The notes beneath the pieces were generated by a model. It was not told the DNA's origin. It did not search any database and worked only from the letters and a program-made list of their open reading frames with translations. From Chelatococcus asaccharovorans (lineage in GTDB: Bacteria; Pseudomonadota; Alphaproteobacteria; Rhizobiales; Beijerinckiaceae): a stretch of DNA of 64,000 bases. This document shows positions 35,663-44,957 of this stretch, piece by piece (position 1 is the first letter of the stretch; every line of letters begins with the position of its first letter). The stretch is taken from positions 310,001 to 374,000 of the forward strand of contig NZ_QJJK01000007.1 of the NCBI RefSeq assembly GCF_003201475.1. The letters are read 5' to 3'. The translations under genes were made by a program, and so were the position numbers.

Positions 35663-37195
35663 TTACGTGAACCCGTACTCGCTCCAGCGCCGACGCACGC
35701 GGTCGACGATGTCCGCCGGATAGCCGTGGCGGAACGATGCCCGCATCGGCAGGGCTTCGCCCCATTCGTCCGGGGCAAGGCAGTTGTAGACGATCTTGCC
35801 TGTATGGCCAGAAACCTTCTCGCTCTTGCGGAGATAGGCCAGCATCGGCGCGCCCTCGACATCGTCGAACACAACATGGCCGAGCAGGGGATGGCAGCGC
35901 GTGGCGAAGGCCCAGACCAATTCCTTCAGGTCGGTCGGATCAACGTCGTCATTGAGCACGATCATCTTGGGGATCACCGCCCCCGCCTTGCTCGCGAACA
36001 CCGCCTGCCCGATGCGCCGGCAGAGCGCCTCGCTCTCGCCGACGCCGCTGCGACGGCGCCAGTCACGCGGAACGGTGACCACCAGCCAGTGCAGCGCCGA
36101 CTGCAGCGGGATCCAGGCCGTGCTGGCCGGGATGCCGGCCTTGCGCAGCTCATGGAGGAGCTGCGCCGAGCTCGGCAGGCCCCAGGCGGTATGGTTCTCC
36201 TCCACCGGCTCGCCGGCGACGACGACCGGAAGGATCGCGTTGTCGCGATGGCTGATGGCGGAGACCCGGTAGGTCGGCCGGCGCATCTGCGTATCCAACG
36301 GGATATAGCCGGCGAACTCGCCCATGGGGCCTTCCTCGACCAATTGGTCGAGATGGAGATGCCCTTCGATCAGGATCTCCGCGCTGGCGGGAGCTTCAAG
36401 ATCGACCGTCCTGCATCGCACGGTCCTGATGGCGCGCCCGAGCAACGCGCCAAGGCGCCCGCCCTCGTCGACATGGGCCGGCAACGGCATGCCGCAGATG
36501 AAGGGAATGGCAGGCTCGACGCCGAGCGCCAGCGCGAACGGCATCGGCTTGCCCAGATCCGCCCAGGCCTTCGCCACCATGCCGAGGTGCTGCTCCGGCG
36601 CCACGATCCCCGAGAGGCGATCGCCGTCGATCACCATCATTCGCGCAATGGACCAGTTGGTCCAGGCGCCGTCCGGCGTGCGGACCACGATGCAGCCGAA
36701 GGTGTTGAGATAGCGACCGCCGTCCCCATAGTGCAGCAGCGGCACGGGCAACGCGGTGAGATCCACCGCGGCGCCGGTGACGACGTTCTCGAACACCGGC
36801 GCGTCGTCCACGACCACCGGGTCGATCGCCGGCCTGTCGAGGCTCGCGGCAATGGCCTCGGCGATCGCAAGGCCGCCCGTGGTCGACGGCAGCTCCAGCG
36901 CGACGGCAACGCGAACGAGCTCCATGCCGGGCTGCGCGCTGGCGCCGCCCGGAGCACCAAGGATGCGGAAGCGACCGGGGTGGTCGGAGAGAACGTTGAA
37001 CAGGGGCGCCGGCGCCCCGGTCTCGATGCAGCGCCGGATGATGGCGCCAAGCTCCAGGTCGAGGGAGACCGGCGCGTCGATCTCCTGGATTTCCCCGAGG
37101 GCGCGCAGAGCCTCGATATAAAGGCGCAGGTCTGTGAGCGGCGCGATCATGCGCCTGCCTGGCGCAGGGGTGACGTGCTGTTGCATTGCGCGCAT
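35663..37195 (-). CDS. UbiD-family decarboxylase
   Basis: A UbiD-family prenylated-FMN decarboxylase of up to 510 residues; ATGs at 37186 and 37150 are alternative starts. Recognisable segments are DGAWTNWSIARMMVIDGDRL, with the conserved Arg, and LVEEGPMGEFAGYIPLDTQM, with the paired Glu residues. Family members remove or add CO2 on aromatic or unsaturated acids. No ubiX flavin prenyltransferase gene is nearby, so the cofactor must come from elsewhere in the genome. It pairs with padC and lies beside an aromatic-type catabolic operon. Confidence 0.92.
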   Translation of the reverse strand: MRAMQQHVTPAPGRRMIAPLTDLRLYIEALRALGEIQEIDAPVSLDLELGAIIRRCIETGAPAPLFNVLSDHPGRFRILGAPGGASAQPGMELVRVAVALELPSTTGGLAIAEAIAASLDRPAIDPVVVDDAPVFENVVTGAAVDLTALPVPLLHYGDGGRYLNTFGCIVVRTPDGAWTNWSIARMMVIDGDRLSGIVAPEQHLGMVAKAWADLGKPMPFALALGVEPAIPFICGMPLPAHVDEGGRLGALLGRAIRTVRCRTVDLEAPASAEILIEGHLHLDQLVEEGPMGEFAGYIPLDTQMRRPTYRVSAISHRDNAILPVVVAGEPVEENHTAWGLPSSAQLLHELRKAGIPASTAWIPLQSALHWLVVTVPRDWRRRSGVGESEALCRRIGQAVFASKAGAVIPKMIVLNDDVDPTDLKELVWAFATRCHPLLGHVVFDDVEGAPMLAYLRKSEKVSGHTGKIVYNCLAPDEWGEALPMRASFRHGYPADIVDRVRRRWSEYGFT

Positions 37196-37369
37196 CCGGT
37201 CCCGGTTCGATTGACGGCAGACTAGCCAGCCCGGCCCGCCGCCTCATCGTCAGAACTGTCTATGCGGGAACCAGAGCCTCCAGGTCGCCTGAACATTTGG
37301 CGTCGACGGTGCTTTCGGTGGCGTCGTCCAAAGACCCATCACCGACGGACGGGGCGGGCCGAAGATCCT

Positions 37370-38542
37370 TCAGCGCAGCTGCGGCACCAGTGCCCCGAGG
37401 GTCGCCATTGTGCGCTCGAAGTCGCGCAGATTGTCCGCTTCCGACTTGCCCAGGATCGAGCGGATCTGGCTGCGGACGGTCATGAGAGAAACGCCGCGTC
37501 CGCGCGCCACGTCCTCGGCGCTGGCGCCGCCGGTGAGCGCGACCGCGACCTCAGCCTCGGCCCGGCTGAAGCCGAACATCTCGCTCAGCATGTCCGCCTG
37601 CGGCACCACCTTGCGGTTGAGCGGCCGCAGGAGGATGAGAGCCAAAGGGTCCCTGGCGTCGCCTTCGTCCCGGCCTCTCACGTCATTGGCAAGGCCCAGC
37701 GGCGCCGGGGCGACCGTCAGCGCGGCGATGGCACCGTTGCGCGAGGTGACACGCATAGCACCCCCGGAGCCCCCTGACGTGGCGGAGGCAACGCGCTTAC
37801 GGAGCATGCCGGCCTCTTCGCGGGACATGGCGGCGAGATAGACACCACTGCCGGCGTAAGGGCCCGAGCGCAGGGAGAACAGCCCGGAATCGGGCCCGGC
37901 CAGGTACCTGCGGGCAATATCGTTGATGAAGCGAATCTTCAGACCTGCATCGACGACGCTCACGCCCACGGGAAGCGCGTCCAGGGCGGCCCGTGTCAGG
38001 GCGCCCGCCTCGTCCTCCCGCCCCAGCCGCGCGCGCAGCTCGATGGCGCGCTGGACATGTGGCATCAGGGTCATGAGCAGCCGGACATGGTTTTCCTCGA
38101 AGGCCCCGGCGTCGTCGCCGCGGGCCACCAGAATCGGGGTGGCCTCGGTGATGCCGGCCATGCCGCCGATCATGTGGCGACGCTCGTGATGCCTGGCGAA
38201 GTCGTAATAGAACTCACTGTGCAGGAAGTCATTCTCGGCGACCAGCTCGGCGCCAAGTTTCGCGCGTCCGAGGTGGTAGGCCCGCGCTGTCGCAAAGTCG
38301 TAGCGGGCTTTGGCGGCATAGGGGTCGCTGGCGTGGAAATAGGCCGAATATGCGGTCTCGCTGCCGTCGGCGGGCATCAGGAGGTTGCGCGGCCCGCCGG
38401 GTCCACCGAGGTTCAGCACGGCGCGCCGGGCGCCCATGATCCGGCAAATGCGCTCGCCGACATCCAGCCAACTGCCGTCCCCGGCACCGGCCTGGTAGAT
38501 GGCGCCGACGCAATCGGCGAGCTCGCGCTCCGTGTCTTTCAC
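37370..38542 (-). CDS. LuxR-family regulator
   Basis: A 390-residue regulator with a C-terminal LuxR-type HTH: FGFSRAEAEVAVALTGGASA, then GRGVSLMTVRSQIRSILGKS. The first ~300 residues have no clear known domain; a FHASDPYAAKARYDFATARA stretch and ALDALPVGVSVVDAGLKIRF suggest a PAS-like sensor. It starts with GTG at 38542. It is divergent from the D-lactate dehydrogenase operon with a 315-base spacer, so it is the likely activator of it. Confidence 0.88.
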   Translation of the reverse strand: MKDTERELADCVGAIYQAGAGDGSWLDVGERICRIMGARRAVLNLGGPGGPRNLLMPADGSETAYSAYFHASDPYAAKARYDFATARAYHLGRAKLGAELVAENDFLHSEFYYDFARHHERRHMIGGMAGITEATPILVARGDDAGAFEENHVRLLMTLMPHVQRAIELRARLGREDEAGALTRAALDALPVGVSVVDAGLKIRFINDIARRYLAGPDSGLFSLRSGPYAGSGVYLAAMSREEAGMLRKRVASATSGGSGGAMRVTSRNGAIAALTVAPAPLGLANDVRGRDEGDARDPLALILLRPLNRKVVPQADMLSEMFGFSRAEAEVAVALTGGASAEDVARGRGVSLMTVRSQIRSILGKSEADNLRDFERTMATLGALVPQLR

Positions 38543-38857
38543 GCTGGTTCAGCCTTGAAGGTATCCGGAAGATGCCAGAGAATCGCTGCCCTTTCAACGC
38601 ATACCGACTACCGGGATGCGGCTGAAGCGTTTTGACCCCGGTCCACAGCTCTTCTTTCAACCCGAACAACAATCTTGGGCACCTCACCACTTCTGTTGAT
38701 GTGCGTCCCAATGCTGTAGAGATAGGCTGACGTCTCATAAGCACACGCCGGGCGGCCCATCAGCCACCGACGGATCTATTTCAGGGACGATCGCCAGATC
38801 AGGCCGTTTGCCGCACGCGGCCGATAGCCAGAGGTGACGTAAGGGAGACCTGTCGCC
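38543..38857. other. Divergent promoter region of luxR-type gene and dld operon
   Basis: No gene lies in this 315-base spacer. AAGGGAG at 38841-38847 is the ribosome binding site of the dehydrogenase gene. TTGATG at 38696-38701 is a possible -35, but I see no convincing -10 or long palindrome. Confidence 0.4.
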
Positions 38858-40657
38858 ATGGACGCTGCATTTCTCGATTTGAGCGTCCCAATGCGCGACG
38901 CTGCCGGACAAAAGACGATCGCGGATGAAGCGGGCCTCATCGCGGTCCTGCAGGACATCGTCGGTCGGTCGCATGTCCTGACAAACCCGGAGGCGACGCG
39001 GCGCTTTCGCACCGGCATAAGGTTCGGCTCCGGGCCGGTGGTCGCCGTGGTGCGGCCCGGCTCGCTGGTGGAGCAGTGGCGCGTTCTGAAGGCCTGCGTC
39101 GCGGCGGACAAGATCGTCATCATGCAGTCTGCCAACACCGGGGTCACCGGCGGCTCGACCCCCGACGGCGACGATTACGACCGCGGCATCGTGCTCATCA
39201 ACACCATGCGTATCGAGGGCCTGCACCTGATTAACGATGGAAGGCAGGTGGTGTGCCTGCCGGGCACGACCCTGTTCCATCTGGAGAAGGCGCTGGACAA
39301 GATCGGCCGCGCGCCGCACTCGGTCATCGGCTCGTCCTGCATCGGCGCGTCGGTGTTCGGCGGCGTCTGCAACAATTCCGGCGGCGCCCTGATCCATCGT
39401 GGCCCGGCCTTCACCCAGCTCGCCTTGTTCGCGCGGCTGGACGAGGCGCGCGGGCTGCATCTCGTCAATCACCTGGGTATCGCGCTGGGCAACGACCCGG
39501 AGACCATCCTCGAAAAGCTGGAGTCGGGGGCGTTCACACCCGCCGACATCGTCAACGACCCCGCCCGCGCCGCCTCCGACCATGACTATGCGGACCATGT
39601 GCGCGACGTGGATGCGGCAACCCCGTCTCGCTTCAATGCCGATCCGCGCCGCCTGTTCGAGGCCTCCGGCAGCGCCGGCAAGGTGATGCTCATGGCGGTG
39701 CGCCTCGACACTTTCCCGAAAGAGAAGGAGCAGGTGGTCTTCTACATCGGCTCAAACGACACGGGCGAGCTCGAAAGCATCCGCCGCCACATCCTCCAGA
39801 GCTTCAAGACGCTGCCCATCGAGGGCGAGTACATGCACCGGGACTCCTTCGATTGCGCGGAGGTCTACGGCAAGGACACCTTCCTGGTGATCCATTATCT
39901 CGGCACCGACATGATCCCGCGGCTGTTCGCGCTCCAAGCGGCATTCGACAATTTCTGCCGGCGGATCGCGTTCCTGCCGAAGAACCTCAGCGCCAAGATG
40001 CTGCAGGCCCTGAGCCATCTCTTCCCCAAGCATCTACCCAAGCGAATGACCGACTATCGCGACCGCTTCGAGCACTATCTTCTTCTGAAGATGGGCGATG
40101 ACGGGATCGCGGAGGCGCGCGCTTACCTCAAGTCGATCTTCCCTTCGCAGACCAGCGACTATTTCGAGTGCACGCCCGATGAAGGCGACAAGGCCTTCCT
40201 GCACCGCTTCGCCGCCGCCGGCGCCGCCATCCGCTACCGCGCGGTGCACGACAGGGAGGTGGAGGATATCGTTGCGCTGGACATCGCGCTGCGCCGCAAC
40301 GACGAGAACTGGTTCGAGACGCTGCCCGAGGAAATCGACAAGCACATGATCCGCAAGCTCTATTGCGGCCACTTCTTCTGCCACGTCTTCCATCAGGACT
40401 ATATCGTCGCGAAGGGCAGCAATTGCGAGGAGATCGAGCACGCCATGTGGAAGCTCCTCGACAAGCGCGGCGCGGAATATCCCGCCGAGCACAATGTGGG
40501 GCACCTTTATTTCGCGAAGCCCGCAATGGTCGACCATTTCAGGGCGCTCGATCCTTGCAACACCTTCAACCCCGGGATCGGGCGCACCACGAAATGCGCG
40601 CACTGGATGCCGCGCGGACAGAACGATGCACCAAGCCGCATCCGATGCGACGGCTGA
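38858..40657 (+). CDS. dld: Quinone-dependent D-lactate dehydrogenase-like FAD enzyme
   Basis: A 599-residue membrane-associated flavoprotein of the Dld family, which oxidises D-lactate to pyruvate with a quinone. The PCMH-type FAD-binding domain is in the first ~200 residues (IMQSANTGVTGGSTPDGDDY, VIGSSCIGASVFGGVCNNSG). The membrane-binding Lact-deh-memb domain fills the rest and ends DPCNTFNPGIGRT. Family members are fairly specific for D-lactate, but the operon partner resembles benzoylformate decarboxylase, so another D-2-hydroxy acid is possible. It is the first gene of an operon of six. Confidence 0.93.
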   Translation: MDAAFLDLSVPMRDAAGQKTIADEAGLIAVLQDIVGRSHVLTNPEATRRFRTGIRFGSGPVVAVVRPGSLVEQWRVLKACVAADKIVIMQSANTGVTGGSTPDGDDYDRGIVLINTMRIEGLHLINDGRQVVCLPGTTLFHLEKALDKIGRAPHSVIGSSCIGASVFGGVCNNSGGALIHRGPAFTQLALFARLDEARGLHLVNHLGIALGNDPETILEKLESGAFTPADIVNDPARAASDHDYADHVRDVDAATPSRFNADPRRLFEASGSAGKVMLMAVRLDTFPKEKEQVVFYIGSNDTGELESIRRHILQSFKTLPIEGEYMHRDSFDCAEVYGKDTFLVIHYLGTDMIPRLFALQAAFDNFCRRIAFLPKNLSAKMLQALSHLFPKHLPKRMTDYRDRFEHYLLLKMGDDGIAEARAYLKSIFPSQTSDYFECTPDEGDKAFLHRFAAAGAAIRYRAVHDREVEDIVALDIALRRNDENWFETLPEEIDKHMIRKLYCGHFFCHVFHQDYIVAKGSNCEEIEHAMWKLLDKRGAEYPAEHNVGHLYFAKPAMVDHFRALDPCNTFNPGIGRTTKCAHWMPRGQNDAPSRIRCDG

Positions 40658-40726
40658 CAATATCGCATGCCAGTTGCGGCCCGAGCCGCTCGGAATGCTG
40701 CGGCAAGATCATTTTGGGGGAGAACC

Positions 40727-42334
40727 ATGACGACACGGACCGGCGGCGAGCTCATCCAGGATTTTCTCGAGACTTATGACATTCCCTTCGTCTTCGGCAA
40801 TCCGGGGACGACGGAGACGACCTTCCTCGCGGCCGTGGCGGCCTCGCAGGCCACCTATATCCTGGCGCTGCATGAATCGAGCGCGGTCGGCATTGCTGCG
40901 GGCTATGCCCTGATCACCGGCAAGCCGTCCATCGTCAGCCTCCATACCTATCCGGGCCTCGCCAACGGCATGTTCAACATGCGCAATGCACTGATGTCCG
41001 GGGTGCCCCTGCTGGTCATCAACGGGCAGCAGGACTCCCGCTTCCTGATCCACAATCCGGTGCTGGGCGCGCCCAATGTGCAACTGGCGCAGACCGCCAC
41101 CAAATACGCCTATGAGGTGACCCGCACGGATGATCTCGCCGTCGCCCTGCAGCGCTGCTACCTGCACGCGCGGCTGCAGCCGACCGGTCCCGTTTTCCTC
41201 TCCATCCCCATGAACTTCATGCTGGAGGCAACCGGGCACACGACCTTCAAGAAGACGCGCATCGTCGAGGACGTGGTGCCGCACGCCATCGGCGAGGTGG
41301 CCGGCGCACTCGCGGCGGTGCCGAGGGACAAGCTCGCCATCGTCGCCGACTATGCGGTGGGCGCGGCGCACGGCATCGACGCCGTCAGCCGCATCGCCGG
41401 CACGCTCGGGGCCGACATCTATGCCGCCCCCTTCCACGTGCAGGGCACGGTTGATCCGCTGCATCCGAACTTCCGCGGCCAGCTTCCGCCCACCACGAAG
41501 GCGATCAACGAGACGCTGGGCCGCTACCACACCCTGCTGCTGATCGGCGAGAAGGTGGACAGCTTCACCTACGACGGCCTCCAGGCGCTGCCGGCGGAAT
41601 TGCAGGTCATCCAGATCGCCCCGGCGGCCAGCCAGCTGGGCTTCGACTTTCCCTGCGACATGGCCGTGCTTGGCGACATCCACGCGACACTCGATGCGCT
41701 GGCGACAGCGCTCGGCGCCGACACGGCGCAAGCCGCCGCGCGGGCGGTCGACGAGGCGGCTCTGGATGCGAAATATCCCGGCTTGGGGCCGCGCGCGAGC
41801 GATGCGCTGATCCTGGCTGTGCTGCGCCATCTCGACCGGTCCACCCACGTCATCACGGAAGGGTCGTCCGAGGACGCCATCGTGCAGGATATGGCGGTGA
41901 GCCTGGGGTTCCGGAACGTCCATTTCTCGCCGCGCGGCGGCGGGCTGGGCTGGGCCCTGCCGCTGGGCGTCGGCATCGGCCTGGCGAGCGGCAAGCACGC
42001 CGTCTGCTTCGTGGGCGACGGCGGAAGTCTGTTCTCGATCCATGCGCTGTGGACGGCGGCGAAATACGCCATTCCGTCCATTTTCATCTGCTTCGTGAAC
42101 AACGAATACAGGCTGCTGAAGGACCTGTGGTGCAACGTGATGGGAACGACCATCGCGACCACGCACTTTGTCGGCCTGGACTTCAGCGATCCCGATGTGG
42201 ACCTTGAGAAGATTGCCGAGGGGTTCGGCGCGCGCGTCGAGAGGATCGACGCTGTCGGGAGCGTCGGCGATGTGCTCGCCCGCGCGCTCGCCCATCAAGG
42301 GCCGAGCTTCCTGATCATCAATCGCGAGCCGTGA
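40727..42334 (+). CDS. ThDP-dependent 2-oxoacid decarboxylase, benzoylformate decarboxylase-like
   Basis: A 535-residue thiamine diphosphate enzyme. The N-terminal pyrimidine domain has FGNPGTTET, the cofactor-activating Glu50 in LALHESSAVGIAAGYA and His73 in SLHTYPGLANG. The C-terminal PP domain has the metal-binding GDGGSLFSIHALW with Asn in FVNNEY. The pattern is nearest to benzoylformate decarboxylase. From memory of the Pseudomonas enzyme, Ser26 is Thr here and His281 seems to be replaced (VDSFTYDG), so the substrate may differ. GGGGGAG precedes the ATG at 40727. It starts 69 bases after dld. Confidence 0.88.
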   Translation: MTTRTGGELIQDFLETYDIPFVFGNPGTTETTFLAAVAASQATYILALHESSAVGIAAGYALITGKPSIVSLHTYPGLANGMFNMRNALMSGVPLLVINGQQDSRFLIHNPVLGAPNVQLAQTATKYAYEVTRTDDLAVALQRCYLHARLQPTGPVFLSIPMNFMLEATGHTTFKKTRIVEDVVPHAIGEVAGALAAVPRDKLAIVADYAVGAAHGIDAVSRIAGTLGADIYAAPFHVQGTVDPLHPNFRGQLPPTTKAINETLGRYHTLLLIGEKVDSFTYDGLQALPAELQVIQIAPAASQLGFDFPCDMAVLGDIHATLDALATALGADTAQAAARAVDEAALDAKYPGLGPRASDALILAVLRHLDRSTHVITEGSSEDAIVQDMAVSLGFRNVHFSPRGGGLGWALPLGVGIGLASGKHAVCFVGDGGSLFSIHALWTAAKYAIPSIFICFVNNEYRLLKDLWCNVMGTTIATTHFVGLDFSDPDVDLEKIAEGFGARVERIDAVGSVGDVLARALAHQGPSFLIINREP

Positions 42335-42397
42335 ACCGGCGGCGGCGCGGCACTGCCCCGCCGCATCCCCATCGAAGCGGAATATAAGGAGACATCC

Positions 42398-42733
42398 GTG
42401 TCCGGAGATTTCGAGAAGGAGCTGACCAGGCGCGTGTGGACGGACGATCAATTCGCCGCCCAGGTGGAGAGCGACCCTGCCGGGGCGCTCAAGTCCATGG
42501 GCGTGGAGGTGCCGGCCGGCGTCAAGGTGAAGGTGGTGGTGCAGCGGCGCGACCGGGTCTACTTCACCATTCCGCCGGCCCGCGCGCCCCATGCGCCGCC
42601 ACCGCCGGCGCCGCTGAACCAGATGGACCTTTGGGCGAGCCAGGGCCTGTTCATCTGGCTCGTGCCCGTCGCCGCCAAATTCAAGCTGCTGGCCCTGCGC
42701 AACGCGGCCCGCACCCTGGGAGATCAGCCGTGA
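42398..42733 (+). CDS. NHLP-leader-like small protein 1
   Basis: A 111-residue protein, GTG start, with AAGGAG upstream. Residues 8-60 (TRRVWTDDQFAAQVESDPAG, then SMGVEVPAGVKVKVVVQRRD and VYFTIPP) match the pattern of nitrile hydratase leader peptide (NHLP) domains, also found at the start of nitrile hydratase alpha chains. Residues 61-73 are a Pro-rich linker and residues 79-100 an amphipathic or hydrophobic helix (WASQGLFIWLVPVAAKFKLL). There is no cysteine, so a thiazole-type core is unlikely and the metal-site motif of nitrile hydratase is absent. It is coupled to the next gene by a four-base overlap. The function is unknown. Confidence 0.8.
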   Translation: MSGDFEKELTRRVWTDDQFAAQVESDPAGALKSMGVEVPAGVKVKVVVQRRDRVYFTIPPARAPHAPPPPAPLNQMDLWASQGLFIWLVPVAAKFKLLALRNAARTLGDQP

Positions 42734-43098
42734 GCAACGCCGATTTCGTCGAGAAGAATTACGAGCGCATCGCCACAGATCCCGACTATCGCGCGAAGCT
42801 CCTCGCCGACCCGGTCGGGGTGGTCTGCGCCGAGTTCGGCTACACGCCGGGCCCGGATTTGAAGATCGAGATCATCGAGCAGGTGGAAGACACCATCGTC
42901 ATCATGGTGCCCCCGAAGCCGGAGGCCGGCGAAGACCTGGAGCAGGCGCTCACCGCGGTGACGGAGCGGGTCTTCGATCTGCTCTTTTCGTCCGGCATCG
43001 GCGGCTTCTTCATCCCGGATGACAGGCAGAAATGGGTGGTGCGGGAGATGCGGCTGGCGGCGCAGAAGAAGACCGGCCTCGACATCGCGCAATTGTAG
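42730..43098 (+). CDS. NHLP-leader-like small protein 2
   Basis: A 122-residue protein starting with a GTG that overlaps the preceding stop. Residues 3-62 (VEKNYERIATDPDYRAKLLA, then LKIEIIEQVEDTIVIMVPPK) are a second NHLP-type domain. The C-terminal 55 residues are helical and partly charged (QALTAVTERVFDLLFSSGIG, then WVVREMRLAAQKKTGL). The only cysteine is Cys33, inside the leader-like part, so nothing resembles a heterocyclised core peptide. It differs in sequence from its neighbour but shares the domain. The two may form a complex or be small subunits of a neighbouring enzyme. The function is unknown. Confidence 0.82.
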   Translation: MSNADFVEKNYERIATDPDYRAKLLADPVGVVCAEFGYTPGPDLKIEIIEQVEDTIVIMVPPKPEAGEDLEQALTAVTERVFDLLFSSGIGGFFIPDDRQKWVVREMRLAAQKKTGLDIAQL

Positions 43099-43152
43099 GA
43101 CGCCCCGTGCCGCGACCTGACGCGGCGGGCCTGGAACCGGGGGAGAACGCGC

Positions 43153-44946
43153 ATGACGGCCAAGACCGGGAAGCCGGGCTTCTTTGACAATCTCGTCGCG
43201 CCGAAGGGCGGCCTGTTCGGCGCGCAACTCGCCGGCTGGACGCCGGGGCCCGCGGCGAAGTCGGGGCTCGGCTGCCGCGTCCTCGCGGACCAGATGGTCG
43301 AGGTCGCCCCATCCATCAGCCTTGCGGCCGATGTCTATGTGCCGAAGGCGCCGGGCCGCTGGCCGGCGGTTATCTGCTTCGCGGCCTATTCCAAGGAATT
43401 GCAGGCCGCCGGCGTGCCTGCCGGCAATAACGAGACCGGCAGCCCGCCGGTCTTCACCGACCGCGGCTATGCCCATGTGATCGTCACCCGGCGCGGCATG
43501 GGCCGCTCGGGCGGCGCCGACGCCGTCTATCTCAACGATACTGATGTGGAGGACCACGCCAGGGTCATCCAATGGGCCGCCGCCCAGCCGTGGTGCGACG
43601 GGCAGGTCGTGCTGTTCGGCACCTCCTATTACGGGCTGGCCCAGCCGCAGGTAGCGCGGCTTCGCCCGCCGGCCCTGAAGGGCTTCTTCACCAACGAGAT
43701 GTGCACGGACTTCTTCCGCCACATCGCCATGTTCGGCGGCGCGCCGCAGCCGGATTTCTTCGCGCTCTGGATGGGGGCGAACTTCACGCCCCTGCAGTTC
43801 AGACTGCATCTGCCGCCGCTGCTGCGCGCGGTCGTGAGCCACATCACCAACTCGTCCCTGAAGCACCTGTGGTGGCCGCAAGTGAAGAAACGCATGGCGC
43901 GGATCATGAAGGCGTTCCAGCGGCAGGTGCCGACGCCGCAGACGCGCCGCCTGTTCGCCGGCCTCATGCTCGACGGCAAGACGCGGGCGACGAGCGTGCT
44001 GCCCGCCGGCCCGTCCGGCGCGCTCGGGGACATCCCGGTGCCGTTCGTGGTGGTGCAGAATGCCGGTTACCTCAACCTGCACCAGTTCGGCGCCTACGAT
44101 CTGTTCGAGAATGCCGGCACGCCGAAGGATCAACGCTGGCTCATCATCGGCCCCGCGGCCTACGACCTGCCGGTCTATGCGTGGCAGCTGGAGGCGCTCG
44201 CCTTCTTCGACAGTCTCGTCTATGGCGCGGACAACGGCTATGCCGCCCAGCCGCGGGTGCGATACTGGACGGAAGGGGCGAAGGACTATCGCAGCGCTTC
44301 CGACTGGCCGCTGCCCGGCAGCACTCCACTCCGCCTCTTCCCGGCCTCCAATGGCGCCGACGCCGCAACCCATCGCCTCGATCGCGCGCCGGGCGAGGGC
44401 GGGACGAACCGATGGGCGGCGGTGCCGCTGGGCGCCATCGTGACGGCGGGCTTCGAGGCGGTGGAGAGCCAGCGCCTCACCTTCGAGCTGCCGGTTGACG
44501 AGGAGATGGAGCTGACCGGGCCCGTGACCGTGAGCCTCTCCTTCAGCTCGAACGAGATCGATTCCCACGTGGTGGCCCGCACCGGCGTCGTCTTCGCTGA
44601 CGGCGGCTACCAGATCCTCTCCATGGGGGCGATCCGCCCCGCCTGCCGCAGGCTCGACGCGGCGCGCTCCACTGCGACCGAGATCGCCATCGACATCGAC
44701 CAGCCCGAGCCCCTCACGCCCGGCGTCCCGGTGACGCTCCGCTTCAGCCTCACGCCGCAGCCCGTGGTGCTAAAGCCGGGTGAGCGGCTCGTCCTCGACA
44801 TCGCCAGCCGCACCGATCTCCTGCGCAGCGACGTGAGCCACGGGCACGCCCAGTTCGACATGCAGGTGCCGCCCTATTACGCACGCAACACCTTGCATTA
44901 TGGGCCGGAAACCTTCATCGAGCTGCGGCGCGCCGGGCAGAGGTAG
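43153..44946 (+). CDS. CocE/NonD-family hydrolase (S15-like)
   Basis: A 597-residue alpha/beta hydrolase of the CocE/NonD family (peptidase S15 relatives). The nucleophile elbow is VVLFGTSYYGLAQPQVARLR, with Ser in GTSYYG. The C-terminal jelly-roll domain is visible as TGPVTVSLSFSSNEIDSHVV and VTLRFSLTPQPVVLKPGERL. Known members hydrolyse esters such as cocaine or macrotetrolides, or peptides. A ribosome binding site (GGGGGAG) precedes the ATG, 54 bases after the second NHLP-like gene. In this operon it may release an acid from an ester or amide before oxidation. Confidence 0.92.
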   Translation: MTAKTGKPGFFDNLVAPKGGLFGAQLAGWTPGPAAKSGLGCRVLADQMVEVAPSISLAADVYVPKAPGRWPAVICFAAYSKELQAAGVPAGNNETGSPPVFTDRGYAHVIVTRRGMGRSGGADAVYLNDTDVEDHARVIQWAAAQPWCDGQVVLFGTSYYGLAQPQVARLRPPALKGFFTNEMCTDFFRHIAMFGGAPQPDFFALWMGANFTPLQFRLHLPPLLRAVVSHITNSSLKHLWWPQVKKRMARIMKAFQRQVPTPQTRRLFAGLMLDGKTRATSVLPAGPSGALGDIPVPFVVVQNAGYLNLHQFGAYDLFENAGTPKDQRWLIIGPAAYDLPVYAWQLEALAFFDSLVYGADNGYAAQPRVRYWTEGAKDYRSASDWPLPGSTPLRLFPASNGADAATHRLDRAPGEGGTNRWAAVPLGAIVTAGFEAVESQRLTFELPVDEEMELTGPVTVSLSFSSNEIDSHVVARTGVVFADGGYQILSMGAIRPACRRLDAARSTATEIAIDIDQPEPLTPGVPVTLRFSLTPQPVVLKPGERLVLDIASRTDLLRSDVSHGHAQFDMQVPPYYARNTLHYGPETFIELRRAGQR

Positions 44947-44957
44947 GAGAGATTTTC

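Noticed and set aside
35639-37225. Plus-strand frame opposite the UbiD gene
   Set aside because: Its composition (His/Arg/Asp-rich) is typical of antisense of high-GC coding DNA, and the UbiD motifs are on the minus strand.
42398-43098. RiPP (TOMM/NHLP bacteriocin) gene cluster
   Set aside because: The precursors look right only in the leader part; no cyclodehydratase, dehydrogenase, lanthionine synthase or export gene lies near and the C-terminal parts lack cysteines.
42398-43098. Nitrile hydratase subunits
   Set aside because: The CxLCSC metal-site motif is absent from both proteins, and they are too short.
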